64,000 nucleotides of DNA from Caldimonas caldifontis (lineage in GTDB: Bacteria > Pseudomonadota > Gammaproteobacteria > Burkholderiales > Burkholderiaceae_C): contig NZ_PSNX01000015.1 of NCBI RefSeq assembly GCF_002930615.1, positions 1 through 64,000 on the forward strand, read 5' to 3'. The translations under genes were made by a program, and so were the position numbers. The notes below the pieces were generated by a model, which worked only from the letters and a program-made list of their open reading frames with translations, was not told the origin of the DNA and made no database searches. Below, one piece after another: positions 27,008 to 36,014 of the stretch. Positions within the stretch are counted from its first letter, which is position 1. Each line of letters opens with the position of its first letter.

Positions 27008-27809
27008 GCGACGGCGGCAGTCCGGGAATGGGGGTGGCACCCGCCTCGCCCACGCGGGGCTTGCGTGGCTGGCGCAGCAGCAAGGGGTCGGTCCAGGTGG
27101 CGGGCAGCACTCCCAGCGCACGTTGCAGCCAGCCCAGCCGCCGAGGCAGCACGCACTGCTCGCGCCCCTGGGCCATGGCCTGGGCGATGCGACGGGCCGC
27201 CTCGTCGGGCTCCATCAGGCCGGGCATCGCAAACCGGTTGCCCGCCGTGAGCGCGGTGCGCAGATAGCCCGGGCTCACGGTGAGCACGCCCACGCCGCTG
27301 CCGCGCAGTTCGGCGCGCAGGCTTTCGAGGTAGCGGATCAGGCCGGCCTTGCTGGCGCAGTAGGCGCCGTTGCCGGGCAGGCCGCGCCAGCCAGCCAGGC
27401 TGGCCACACCCACGAGCTGGCCCCGGCCGCGCTCGCGCATCGCAGCCACGAACGGCTGGAAGGTGGTGGCCACGCCCAGCAGGTTGATCTCCAGCATGCG
27501 GCGAAACACCATTAGGTCGTTGGCCTCGGCGGTGTCGTAGCCCCCGGCCACGCCCGCGTTGGCGATCACGGCGTCGGGCAGCCCGACCCGCGTCACCCAG
27601 TCCCGGGCCATGGCCTGCATGGCCGCAGGGTCGCTCACATCGGGCGTGTAGACGCGGCAACGCCCGGGCGCGCCCTGGGCGAGCGCCTCGAGCACCGGGC
27701 GGTTCAGGCCCACCAGGGCCACGCGGGCCCCGCCGGCCAAGAAACGGCGCGCCAGGGCCTGGCCCAGGCCACCACAGGCGCCAGTGAGAACGAGGTTGTC
27801 GACGTGCAC
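26994..27809 (-). CDS. Short-chain dehydrogenase/reductase
   Basis: A classical SDR of about 271 residues. The cofactor motif is LTGACGGLGQALARR, NAG appears as ANAGVAGG, and the catalytic residues lie in VASLAGWRGLPGNGAYCASKAGL (Ser, Tyr, Lys in YxxxK). It oxidises or reduces an alcohol/ketone. The start is uncertain: GTG at 27809 is the first codon that gives the standard N terminus, without a clear ribosome binding site; longer versions would run through the divergent IclR gene. It is first of the five-gene leftward operon. Confidence 0.85.
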   Translation of the reverse strand: MHVDNLVLTGACGGLGQALARRFLAGGARVALVGLNRPVLEALAQGAPGRCRVYTPDVSDPAAMQAMARDWVTRVGLPDAVIANAGVAGGYDTAEANDLMVFRRMLEINLLGVATTFQPFVAAMRERGRGQLVGVASLAGWRGLPGNGAYCASKAGLIRYLESLRAELRGSGVGVLTVSPGYLRTALTAGNRFAMPGLMEPDEAARRIAQAMAQGREQCVLPRRLGWLQRALGVLPATWTDPLLLRQPRKPRVGEAGATPIPGLPPSHEKN

Positions 27810-27892
27810 GGTCAGGGTCTGGGGCTTTGGCTCGAAATGTCTTTGCACCCTAGCCGGCAGCTGGCAAGATTCCGAAAATTTCTTCGATTTCG

Positions 27893-27907
27893 TCTCGATT
27901 TTCGAGA
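27893..27907. promoter_or_regulatory. 15-bp palindrome between SDR operon and IclR gene, likely operator
   Basis: TCTCGA and TCGAGA (perfect 6-bp arms) flank TTT, 14 bp before the IclR start codon and about 85 bp before the SDR start, within an AT-rich stretch. It is a probable binding site of the IclR regulator, controlling itself and the divergent operon. Confidence 0.6.
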
Positions 27908-27921
27908 TTTCAGACGATCTC

Positions 27922-28677
27922 ATGGACACCCCCTCCACCCCGGGCCTGCGCCTGATCGAACTGCTGGAGCGCCTGGCCGCGCTGGAGGGCCCCTTCACCC
28001 TGTCCGAGGCGGTGGCGGCCGGCGGCCTGCCCAAGCCCACCACCCATCGCATGCTGCAGCAGCTCGAAGCCGGGGGCCTGCTGGGGCGTGAACCCTCCGG
28101 GCGGCGCTACCAGCTCGCGCCGCGGCTGGTGGGCCTGGCCGAGAACGTCCTGCGCGCCAGCACCCGCAGCGGCCTGCGCCATGCCGTGCTGGCGCAACTG
28201 GTGGCCGAGCTGGGCGAGACCTGCAACCTCACGGCCCTGGCCGGCGCCGACGTGATCTACCTCGACCGCGTCGAGACCGCCTTCCCGCTGCGGCTGGACC
28301 TGCACCCCGGCTCGCGCGTGCCGCTGCACTGCTCGGCCAGCGGCAAGCTCTTCCTGGCGTACATGCCCGCCGCGCGCCGGCGCGAGCTGCTGGCCCAGCT
28401 GCCGCTCACCCGGCAGACGGCCCACACGCTGACCACCCCCGAGGCGCTGGAGCGCGAACTCGCGGCCATCCGCCGACAGGGCTACAGCGTGGACGCGGAG
28501 GAATTCATCGAGGGGCTGGTATGCGTGGCCGTGCCGGTGCGCGCATCGGCCCAGGGCGAGGTGCGCTGCGCGCTGGCCCTGCAGGCCCCGCAGGCGCGCC
28601 TGCCGCTGCCGCAGGCCTTGCAGCAGCTCGGCCGGCTGCAGGCCGCTGCGCAAGCGATGTCGCGCAGCCTGGGCTAG
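27922..28677 (+). CDS. IclR-family regulator, divergent from the SDR/FMO operon
   Basis: A 251-residue regulator with an N-terminal winged helix (LRLIELLERLAALEGPFTLSEAVAAGGLPKPTTHRMLQQLE) and a C-terminal effector domain with the typical CSASGKLFLAYMP and YSVDAEEFIEGLVCVAVPV stretches. It is divergent from the SDR-FMO-BASS-epimerase-EamA operon across 112 bp that hold a palindrome, so it is the likely local regulator. Its TAG stop is shared in a CTAG with the convergent CMD gene. Confidence 0.87.
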   Translation: MDTPSTPGLRLIELLERLAALEGPFTLSEAVAAGGLPKPTTHRMLQQLEAGGLLGREPSGRRYQLAPRLVGLAENVLRASTRSGLRHAVLAQLVAELGETCNLTALAGADVIYLDRVETAFPLRLDLHPGSRVPLHCSASGKLFLAYMPAARRRELLAQLPLTRQTAHTLTTPEALERELAAIRRQGYSVDAEEFIEGLVCVAVPVRASAQGEVRCALALQAPQARLPLPQALQQLGRLQAAAQAMSRSLG

Positions 28678-29255
28678 CGCGGAAAGGCGGGCAGCAGCGC
28701 CACGCCGGGCGCCTCTTCGGGCGGCGTGTGCGCCACGTTGAGCACCATCGACACCATCGCGAAATAGCCCACCAGCCCGGTGAGGTCGATCACGCCGCGC
28801 TCGCCGAAGCGGGCCACGGCGCTGGCATAGGTGGCATCGCTCACGCCGTGGTGTTGCAGCAGTTCGCCCACGAAGTCGTGCACCAGGGTTTCGTCGGCAT
28901 CCATCGTGGTGGGCCGCCGGCCTTCACGCAAGGCATCGATGGTGTCCGCCGCGGTGCCCGCCTTCAGCGCCAGCGGCACATGCACGCACCATTCGAACTG
29001 CTGTGTCCAGTGGCGGGCCACGAGCAGCATCGTGAACTCCGACACGCGCGTGGGCAGGCTGCTGTCGAAGCGCAGGTACTCGCCCACACGCTGCACGCGA
29101 TCCATCAGCGCAGGGCTGCGCAGCAGCGGGATGAAGGGGCCCTTGACGGCCTTGCGCGGGCCGGCGATCAGGGCCTGGGCGGCTTCGCGCTGGGCATCGT
29201 CCATGGCGTCCAGCGCCAGCGGGGGCATGCGGTCAGTCGGCAGGAGGGTGTTCAT
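28674..29255 (-). CDS. Carboxymuconolactone decarboxylase/AhpD-fold protein
   Basis: A 193-residue all-helical protein of the CMD family. The segment RVSEFTMLLVARHWTQQFEWCVHVPLALKAG corresponds to the CMD active-site helix pair. The AhpD CxxC motif is replaced by E-W-C-V-H, so a redox AhpD role is unlikely, and the true substrate is unknown. Its ATG overlaps the stop of the MFS transporter gene by 4 bp, indicating a two-gene unit. Confidence 0.78.
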   Translation of the reverse strand: MNTLLPTDRMPPLALDAMDDAQREAAQALIAGPRKAVKGPFIPLLRSPALMDRVQRVGEYLRFDSSLPTRVSEFTMLLVARHWTQQFEWCVHVPLALKAGTAADTIDALREGRRPTTMDADETLVHDFVGELLQHHGVSDATYASAVARFGERGVIDLTGLVGYFAMVSMVLNVAHTPPEEAPGVALLPAFPR

Positions 29256-30433
29256 GCAGGGTCCTTTCGAGGCAGTGGCACTTCGGGGCGACGGCGCCAC
29301 AGCAGGGCCACCATCGCCATCAGCAGGACGGCCGCCGCCAGCAGGCTGGGCCGGGTGATCGGATCGTCGGCGCGGGCCAGGGCGCCCACGGTGAGCGGCC
29401 CCAGCCACTGGCCGGTGGCAAAGGCGGCCGTCATCGCGGCCATCACCCGGGTGGGCGCCGCGCTCCCCAGGCGCCGGGCTTCCTGCAGCCCGGCCATCGT
29501 GGCCACCATGAAGGTGCCGCCCACGCACACGGCGCTCAGCACCAGGGCCAGGGATTGCGTTGACACCACCGGCAGCAGCACGCCCACGGTCATCACGCCC
29601 ATCGCGGCGGCCCAGACCATGCGTGCACCGTGACGCACGAGCAGCGGCGCGGCCACCAGCGTGGACAGGGCCGCCGCCACACCGAACACGGGCCAGACCG
29701 CGCCAAAGACACGCGCGTCGTCCACCCACAGGCGCGCCAGGGCCGGCAGGAAGGTGGCCGGCAGGATGTAGCCGAAGCCCAGGGCGCCGTAACAGGCCAC
29801 CAGCGGCCACACGGCGCGTGGCACACCGCGTGCCGCGCCCTGGGGCATGGGTGCCGGTGCCACGGCGTCGTCCCGCAGCGGCCGCCATGCTGCGGCGGCC
29901 ACCGCAGCGGCCAGAACGCCCAGGCCAGCCCAGGTGGGCGCCGCCGGCCACGCCAACAGCCCCGACGTCCAGGCGATGCCCCCCGCCACCGCCATGCCCA
30001 CGCCCACGCCGGCAAACACCCCGCCCGCGGCGCCCGGGCGGCCCGCTTTCGCCAGCCAGCCCATTGCCCAGGCCGAAACCCCCACCAGCACGAAGGCACT
30101 GCACACGCCTGCCGCAAAACGCCACAGCCAGGCCATCACCCCACCCGGTGAAGCGGCCATCGCCAGCGTGCACACGGCCACGCCCAGCAGGCCGGCCCGC
30201 GCCGCGGCACCGGCACGCGGGTTCAGCGCCATGCACGCGAGCGCCCCGCCCAGGTAGCCGAGGTAGTTGGCCGCCGCGAGCTGGCTGCCCGCCGCAAGCG
30301 ACAGGCCCTCGGCCTGCATCAGCGGCAGCAGGGGCGTGAAGGCAAAGCGGCCGATGCCCATGCCCGAGGCCAGGCCCATCAGCCCCACCACCAGCGCCCA
30401 GCGCGCCGCCCTCACTGCGTCCCTGTCATTCAT
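29252..30433 (-). CDS. MFS transporter, YbfB/YjiJ family
   Basis: A 393-residue major-facilitator protein with twelve hydrophobic segments. It begins with GLMGLASGMGIGRFAFTPLLPLMQ, the hallmark of the YbfB/YjiJ group. The function of the group is poorly known; transport of a small metabolite is assumed. It is cotranscribed with the CMD-family gene and divergent from the ProQ-like gene 95 bp away. Confidence 0.83.
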   Translation of the reverse strand: MNDRDAVRAARWALVVGLMGLASGMGIGRFAFTPLLPLMQAEGLSLAAGSQLAAANYLGYLGGALACMALNPRAGAAARAGLLGVAVCTLAMAASPGGVMAWLWRFAAGVCSAFVLVGVSAWAMGWLAKAGRPGAAGGVFAGVGVGMAVAGGIAWTSGLLAWPAAPTWAGLGVLAAAVAAAAWRPLRDDAVAPAPMPQGAARGVPRAVWPLVACYGALGFGYILPATFLPALARLWVDDARVFGAVWPVFGVAAALSTLVAAPLLVRHGARMVWAAAMGVMTVGVLLPVVSTQSLALVLSAVCVGGTFMVATMAGLQEARRLGSAAPTRVMAAMTAAFATGQWLGPLTVGALARADDPITRPSLLAAAVLLMAMVALLWRRRPEVPLPRKDPA

Positions 30434-30528
30434 GGAGGGCGATGCTAAGCCGAACGCCCCTCCATGCGGGCCGCATGGCGCGGGGCTCCCGATGCGGCGA
30501 CAATCGCCGCTTCACGCTGTTGACTGTC

Positions 30529-31530
30529 ATGAACGCCGACACCCCGAACACTCCTCCGCCCGACGCGCCCGAAGCCCTGTCTGCCGAGGGCGCCGAGCCC
30601 CCGCCCTCCCCGGATGCCGCCCCGGCTGCCACCCTGGATGCGGCTCCGGTGGCCGCCCCTGCTGCGGCCGAACCCGGCATGACCGTCAAGGCCTGCGCCG
30701 ATGAACTGCGCACGCGCTTCCCCGCCCTCTTCGGCGAGCCCAAGCCGCTGAAGCTGCGCATCCAGGTCGACATCAACGAACGTGCGCCAGGTGTCTTCCC
30801 CAAGGCCGTGCTGTCGGCCTTCTTCCGCCGCTACACGCTCAGCGATGCCTACCTGAAGGCCGTGAGCACGGGCTCGCAACGCTTCGACCTCGACGGCCAG
30901 CCGGCCGGCGAACTGAGCGAAGAGCACCGCAAGATTGCGCTCGAGACCCTGCTGCAGCGCCGTGAGCAGCGGCGTGGCCAGCCGCGCCCCGCGCGTGGGC
31001 CGCGTGACGGCGGCCAAGCCGCCCCTGCCCCCGCAGCCAAGCCCGCCGACCCCGAAGCCGACGCCCGCCGCAAGGCCCAGCGCGAAGCCCAGCGCGAGGA
31101 AGCCCGCGCCAAGCACCGCGAGGCCCAGCGCGCCGAGCGCAACTTCCGCGCCGGCCTGCTGCGGGCCTTCGAGACCACCACGCTCACACGCGAGAACTTC
31201 TGCGCCCTGAAGGGCGTGGACCCGGCCACGCTGGACAGTCTGCTGGAAGCCGCGCGCGCCGACCGCGCCCAACGCCAGACCTTCCTGGCCGAACTGAGCA
31301 AGGCCTACCGCGAGAGCGGCCTGAGCATCAACGAGTTCGCCGCCAGCAAGAACATGCACCCGGGGCAGATGCACCATCTGCTGCGCGAGGCGCAAGGCGG
31401 TGGTGACGACCGACGCCCGCCGCCGCGGGGCGATCGGCCGCCGCGCGGTGACCGTCCTGATCGTCCCCCCCGCCGCGAAGGCCAGGGCGATCGTCCCGGT
31501 GGGGACCGCCCCCGCGGCCCGCGCCGCTGA
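30529..31530 (+). CDS. proQ: ProQ/FinO-domain RNA-binding protein with Arg/Gly/Asp-rich tail
   Basis: A 333-residue protein. A Pro/Ala-rich leader (1-50) precedes a ProQ/FinO domain (about 55-150, with CADELRTRFPALFGEPKPLKLRIQVDI and FRRYTLSDAYLKAV), which binds structured sRNAs and 3' ends. A charged coiled linker (AQREAQREEARAKHREAQRAER) leads to two helical repeats (TRENFCALKGVDPATLDSLL and SINEFAASKNMHPGQMHHLL). The tail is a low-complexity run with repeated GDRP units, a likely flexible RNA-contact region. It is longer than E. coli ProQ (232 residues). The ATG at 30529 has no strong ribosome binding site. Its stop abuts the convergent MBL gene. Confidence 0.85.
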   Translation: MNADTPNTPPPDAPEALSAEGAEPPPSPDAAPAATLDAAPVAAPAAAEPGMTVKACADELRTRFPALFGEPKPLKLRIQVDINERAPGVFPKAVLSAFFRRYTLSDAYLKAVSTGSQRFDLDGQPAGELSEEHRKIALETLLQRREQRRGQPRPARGPRDGGQAAPAPAAKPADPEADARRKAQREAQREEARAKHREAQRAERNFRAGLLRAFETTTLTRENFCALKGVDPATLDSLLEAARADRAQRQTFLAELSKAYRESGLSINEFAASKNMHPGQMHHLLREAQGGGDDRRPPPRGDRPPRGDRPDRPPRREGQGDRPGGDRPRGPRR

Positions 31531-32484
31531 TCACGCCGCCGCGGCCGCCTGCTTGTCCAGCCACACGCCCAGGCCCTGGGCGTTGAGTTCCACGTCGCCT
31601 TCGAGCAGGGCCTCGACACGTTCGTCGTCGAGCACGCCGCCCTGGCGCCGGTACTCGGCGTGATAGAGCGCCGCCAGCCCGGCACGCAGTCGCGCGTCGC
31701 GGTCGGCCTGCCCTGCGGCCGCCCGGCCCAGGCGCACCATCGCATCGAGCTGACTCTTCACCATGGCCACATGCGCAGCCACGTCGCGCGTGGCGCCATA
31801 GTGCGTGAGGAACATCACCTGCGGGTCGCGTGCCATCAGTCGGTCCAGTGACTGGTGCAGCGCCTCGGGTTCGAACTGCACCGGCGTGGTGGTCGGAAAG
31901 GCATAGCGACCACCGGCCGTGACGAGGTCGGGGTAGGCGATGCCGAAGGTGTCGCCGGTGAACCAGCCGCGGCTGGCCTCGTCCCAGATGCAGTGATGGT
32001 GGCGCGCGTGACCGGGCGTGTCGGCAAAGTGAAGCGGCCGACCGGCCAGTTCCAGCACCAGGCCGTCATGGGTTTCCAGCACACGTTCGGCCGGCACGGG
32101 TTGCAGCTCGCCGTAGTCGCGCTCGGCCACCTCGGGACCATAGACCGCCCGCACACCGGCCATGAGCTGGCGCGGGTCGATCAGGTGGCGCGCCCCGCGC
32201 GGGTGCACCACCAGCTTCGCGTTCGGCAGGTGCTGCAGCAAGAGGCCCGCGCCGCCGGCGTGGTCGAGGTGCACGTGCGTCACGATGAGCCAGTCGACCT
32301 GCTCGGGCGCGAGCCGGCGGGCCTGCAGCGCGGCCAGCAGTCGCGGCACGGCGCTGTTGGGGCCGGTGTCCACATAGGCGCCGCGGCCGTTTTCGACGAT
32401 GAGGTAGGCCGCATCGAAGCGTGGCCGCACGAAGCCGGTGTCGATGACGGTGATGCCGGGGTCGAGGTGTTCGAGGAAGTCCAT
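31531..32484 (-). CDS. MBL-fold metallo-hydrolase
   Basis: A 317-residue metallo-beta-lactamase-fold protein. The metal motif THVHLDHAGG is complete, with further His ligands in DTPGHARHHHCIWD (followed by FTGDTFG) and FLTHYGATR. It is related to glyoxalase II/flavodiiron-like hydrolases that act on thioesters or lactones. No signal peptide is seen, so it is cytoplasmic. The substrate is unknown. It is divergent from the helical protein gene at 32621. Confidence 0.83.
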   Translation of the reverse strand: MDFLEHLDPGITVIDTGFVRPRFDAAYLIVENGRGAYVDTGPNSAVPRLLAALQARRLAPEQVDWLIVTHVHLDHAGGAGLLLQHLPNAKLVVHPRGARHLIDPRQLMAGVRAVYGPEVAERDYGELQPVPAERVLETHDGLVLELAGRPLHFADTPGHARHHHCIWDEASRGWFTGDTFGIAYPDLVTAGGRYAFPTTTPVQFEPEALHQSLDRLMARDPQVMFLTHYGATRDVAAHVAMVKSQLDAMVRLGRAAAGQADRDARLRAGLAALYHAEYRRQGGVLDDERVEALLEGDVELNAQGLGVWLDKQAAAAA

Positions 32485-32620
32485 CGCGGCATTCTCTTCC
32501 TTTCCCTCGGGTGGCGCTGTCCGTGATGGCCCGCCCTCTGGTCAGCGCGCGCGATCCCGCCTATAAAGCGGCAGGTGCCGCATCGGGCGCAGGCGCCGCA
32601 ACGACCATCAGGAGACGCAC

Positions 32621-33310
32621 ATGACGAAGAAGTCCGGAATCGACCAGGACGCCTTGATCGAGATGTTCTCCCAGGCCTCGGCCCGCCAGGGCGAGGCGCT
32701 GCGCAAGGCCGTGAGCACCGCCACGCTCAAGGCCCTGCAGGGGCGCGAGCTCACGCTGCAGAACGTACGCAACGTGCTGCAGGCCGTCACCCAGGCCGCC
32801 TCAGCGGGCGCGGCCCAGAACCCGGGCAGCACGGCCGATGTGCAGAAGCTGCTCGAGAAAGCCTTCGACGGCATGGACGGTGCGCTGCTGAAGGCCGTGG
32901 AGGCGCACCGCACCGCCTTGCAGCAATTCATCTCACAGGGGGCCGACCTGCAGCAGGGCCCGCTCAAGACCGCGCTGGCCAACCTCGAGAAGATGGAGGA
33001 GGTCTTCTTCTCCACTGTCGGCAAGGCCATCCAGGACAGCGCCGGCCCCGTGCAGAACGCGTGGGCACCGGTGCTCAATGCCATGAAGCTCAAGGGCACC
33101 GACACCGGGGCCCAGGCCACGGCCACCGTCGAGCAGCTTCTGGACCAGGCGCACAGCACCCTGCGCGACAGCCGCGCCATGGGCCTGCGCACCGCCCAGG
33201 CCCTGCTCGAAGGCTATTCCACGCTGGTCAGCGGCGTGCTCATCGGCATGACCGAAGGCCTGCAACAGGGCAGCGCCGAAGCGCCAGCCACCGGCACGCG
33301 CAAGCGCTGA
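32621..33310 (+). CDS. Helical protein of unknown function
   Basis: A 229-residue, almost entirely helical protein without Cys, signal peptide or membrane segment. It is rich in Ala, Gln, Lys and Glu (SGIDQDALIEMFSQASARQGEALRKAV at the start, VQNAWAPVLNAMKLKG in the middle). The organisation resembles phasins and other amphipathic granule-associated or bundle proteins, but I do not recognise a named family with confidence. The ATG follows AGGAGACGCAC. It is 11 bp ahead of the amidase gene, so the two are probably cotranscribed. Confidence 0.7.
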   Translation: MTKKSGIDQDALIEMFSQASARQGEALRKAVSTATLKALQGRELTLQNVRNVLQAVTQAASAGAAQNPGSTADVQKLLEKAFDGMDGALLKAVEAHRTALQQFISQGADLQQGPLKTALANLEKMEEVFFSTVGKAIQDSAGPVQNAWAPVLNAMKLKGTDTGAQATATVEQLLDQAHSTLRDSRAMGLRTAQALLEGYSTLVSGVLIGMTEGLQQGSAEAPATGTRKR

Positions 33311-33321
33311 CGCTGCGCCGC

Positions 33322-34857
33322 ATGCATCACGACGAGTACCTGCGCCATGACGCCACCGCCCTGGCCGCCGCCGTGGCCCGCGGCGAGGTCAGCGCGCCTG
33401 AACTGCTGAGTCTCGCGCTGCAGCAACTCGACCGGGTCGAGCCGCACATCCAGTCGCTCGCACGGCTGATGGAAGGCGAGGCCCGCGCCCAGATCGACGC
33501 CTGGCCCCCCGGCCGCCTGGCCGGGGTCTTTGGCGGGGTGCCCTTCCTGGTGAAGGACGCGGTGCATGACATCGCCGGGCTGCCCACCGGCCAGGGCAGC
33601 CGGGCCTTCACCCGCGTGGCCACCGAAGACAGCAGCATCGTGCGTCGCCTGAAAGCGGCCGGCCTGGTGATCTTCGGCAAGACCCGCCTGCCCGAACTGG
33701 CACTCAAAGGGGTGACCGACCCACGCGCCCAGGGCAGAAGCCGCAACCCCTGGCATCTGGACCACACCCCGGGCGGCTCCAGCGGCGGCGCGGCCGCCGC
33801 GGTGGCCGCGGGGGTGGTGCCCATGGCGGCCGGCAACGACGGCGGCGGCTCCATCCGCATCCCGGCCGCCTGCTGCGGGCTCTTCGGGCTGCGGCCTTCG
33901 CGGGGCCGCGTCTCGCCCGGCCCGGCCATCGGCGAGGTCTGGTACGGCGCCTCCAGCGATGGGGTGATCTCGCGCAGCGTGCGCGACAGCGCGCTGGCGC
34001 TCGACGTGCTGGCCGGCCCCGAACCCGGCGACCCCTTCCGCATCCCGACGCCGTCCGCGCCCTATGCCGCGCTCGTGCGCCAGCCGCCGCCGCGCCTGCG
34101 CATCGCCTACAGCACCGCCTCGCCGCTGGGCACGCCGGTGGATGCCGAAGCGGTGGCCGCCGTCGAACACACGGCGGATCTGCTGCGCCAGCTCGGGCAC
34201 GAGGTGGTGCCCGGCGCGCCCGACATCGACGGCCGCGCCCTGGCCCAGACCTACCTGCACCTCTATTTCGGTGTGGTGGCGGCCGGCGTGAGCCAGGCCC
34301 GGGAGCAGGGTGCGCGCGAGAGCGACTTCGAGCCGCTCACCCGCGTGCTGGCCGCCCTGGGCCGCGCCACCTCGGCCGGCACCGCCACGCGCCACCTCTG
34401 GCGCTGGAACGATTTCGCCCGCGCCCTGGGGCGCTTCCACGAGCAGCACGACCTGCTGCTGACCCCCACGCTGGCGGGCCCGCCGGTGAAGCACGGCACC
34501 GGCGATCCACCCGCCTGGCAGGAAAGCCTGCTCACCGTGCTGTGTGCCACGGGCCTGCTGGGCGGCCTGCACCGCCTGGGCGTGCTCGCGCCGGTGATCG
34601 ACCAGATCGCGCTGGACAGCCTGCGCCACGTGCCCTTCACGCAGCTGGCCAACCTCACCGGCACGCCCGCGATGAGCGTGCCGCTGCACTGGTGCGCCAA
34701 CGGCCTGCCGCTGGGCGTGCAGTTCATCGCGCGCTTCGGCGAGGAGGCCGTGCTGCTGCAGCTCGCGGCCCAGCTCGAACAGGCCCAGCCCTGGTTCGAG
34801 CGGCTGCCGCCGCTGGCGCACGACACCGCAGCCGCTACAGTGGCGCATGCACACTGA
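33322..34857 (+). CDS. Amidase (amidase signature family)
   Basis: A 511-residue Ser-cisSer-Lys hydrolase. The catalytic Lys is in GVPFLVKDAVHD, and the signature TPGGSSGGAAAAVAAGVVPMAAGNDGGGSIRIPA holds the cis-Ser and nucleophile Ser. It hydrolyses an amide bond; the C-terminal region (GTPAMSVPLHWCANGLPLGVQFIARFGEE) is typical of 6-aminohexanoate-cyclic-dimer hydrolase-like and aryl amidases. The substrate is unknown. The ATG at 33322 is the first sensible start after the upstream gene. Its end overlaps the methyltransferase start by 11 bp. Confidence 0.87.
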   Translation: MHHDEYLRHDATALAAAVARGEVSAPELLSLALQQLDRVEPHIQSLARLMEGEARAQIDAWPPGRLAGVFGGVPFLVKDAVHDIAGLPTGQGSRAFTRVATEDSSIVRRLKAAGLVIFGKTRLPELALKGVTDPRAQGRSRNPWHLDHTPGGSSGGAAAAVAAGVVPMAAGNDGGGSIRIPAACCGLFGLRPSRGRVSPGPAIGEVWYGASSDGVISRSVRDSALALDVLAGPEPGDPFRIPTPSAPYAALVRQPPPRLRIAYSTASPLGTPVDAEAVAAVEHTADLLRQLGHEVVPGAPDIDGRALAQTYLHLYFGVVAAGVSQAREQGARESDFEPLTRVLAALGRATSAGTATRHLWRWNDFARALGRFHEQHDLLLTPTLAGPPVKHGTGDPPAWQESLLTVLCATGLLGGLHRLGVLAPVIDQIALDSLRHVPFTQLANLTGTPAMSVPLHWCANGLPLGVQFIARFGEEAVLLQLAAQLEQAQPWFERLPPLAHDTAAATVAHAH

Positions 34858-36010
34858 CATCCCGACCCTGCACTGGACCGAAGACGGCCAGCCCCACGAG
34901 GCCCGCTGGCATTCCGAGGCCGGCCTGCCGCCACCCAAACGCGTGGTGGTGGCCGACGACCAGACCAACGCCGACACCGCCCTGCGCCTGACCAGCGAAG
35001 GCACCGCCCTGCTGTGGCGCGGCGACTATCACAATGCCCGCCAGCTGCTCGTGGCCCTGGCCCGACGGCTCGACCGCCCGCCGCGCAAGCCGCCGCCCTC
35101 ACCGGCCCCGGGCACCGACTCGCTGGCCCATGCCTTCCATCTGCAGCGCAAGGCCCAGGCCGAAAAGGCCCGCCGCCTCAACCTCGTGCTGCTGCCCTTC
35201 GAGGCCCACTACGCGCTGCCGCTGCGCCGCGCGCCCGAGGTGCGCACCGCCTGCGACGAAGCCTTCGGCCCTTGCGAGACGCCCTGCGTGCTGTCGCTGC
35301 GCGAACTGCTGGGCGCCATCGGCGCGCACGAATGGCGGCTCAAGGGGGTGGAGGTGCCGGCCCTGGGCGCACGCATCCATGCCCACTACGGCGTGTTCTC
35401 GCCGGTGCGGGGCGAATACGTCGATCTGGTGGCCAACACGCCCCTGCCCTCCCCGGCGCCCGAGCTGGCCTTTGACCTCGGCACCGGCACCGGCGTGCTG
35501 GCCGCCGTGCTGGCCCGGCGCGGCGTGCGCCGCCTCGTGGCCACCGACACCTCGCCCCGGGCGCTGGCCTGCGCGCGCGACAACCTGCAGCGCCTGGGCC
35601 TGGCCGAGCGGGTGACATTGATCGATGCCGACCTCTTCCCCGACGGCCGCGCCCCGCTCATCGTCTGCAACCCGCCCTGGCTGCCCGGCCGCGCCCACTC
35701 GCTGCTGGAGCAGGCCGTGTACGACCCCGACCACCGCATGCTGCGCGCCTTCCTCGCCGGCCTGAAAGACCACCTCACGCCCGGCGGCGAGGGCTGGCTG
35801 ATCCTGTCCGACCTGGCCGAACACCTGGGCCTGCGCCCGCGTGCCCAGCTGCTGGGCTGGATCGCCGAAGCCGGCCTTTCGGTGGCCGGGCGCCACGACA
35901 TCCGCCCCCGCCACCCCAAGGCCGCCGACCCGTCCGACCCGCTGTTCCGGGCCCGGCGCTCAGAGGTGACCTCGCTGTGGCGCTTGCAGCCCCTGGCCCA
36001 GCCCAATTGA
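34847..36010 (+). CDS. Class I SAM-dependent methyltransferase (NPPW type)
   Basis: A 387-residue methyltransferase. The SAM-binding motif I is FDLGTGTGVLAAVLARRG, motif II is LVATDTSPRALACARDN, and the catalytic motif IV is NPPW (VCNPPWLPGR). NPPW/NPPY motifs mark N-methylation of exocyclic amines or glutamine, as in RlmG, RsmC or PrmC. A roughly 200-residue N-terminal domain precedes it. The exact target, rRNA or protein, cannot be read here. It overlaps the amidase gene and precedes the toxin-antitoxin operators by 4 bp. Confidence 0.8.
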   Translation: MHTDIPTLHWTEDGQPHEARWHSEAGLPPPKRVVVADDQTNADTALRLTSEGTALLWRGDYHNARQLLVALARRLDRPPRKPPPSPAPGTDSLAHAFHLQRKAQAEKARRLNLVLLPFEAHYALPLRRAPEVRTACDEAFGPCETPCVLSLRELLGAIGAHEWRLKGVEVPALGARIHAHYGVFSPVRGEYVDLVANTPLPSPAPELAFDLGTGTGVLAAVLARRGVRRLVATDTSPRALACARDNLQRLGLAERVTLIDADLFPDGRAPLIVCNPPWLPGRAHSLLEQAVYDPDHRMLRAFLAGLKDHLTPGGEGWLILSDLAEHLGLRPRAQLLGWIAEAGLSVAGRHDIRPRHPKAADPSDPLFRARRSEVTSLWRLQPLAQPN

Positions 36011-36014
36011 CCCC

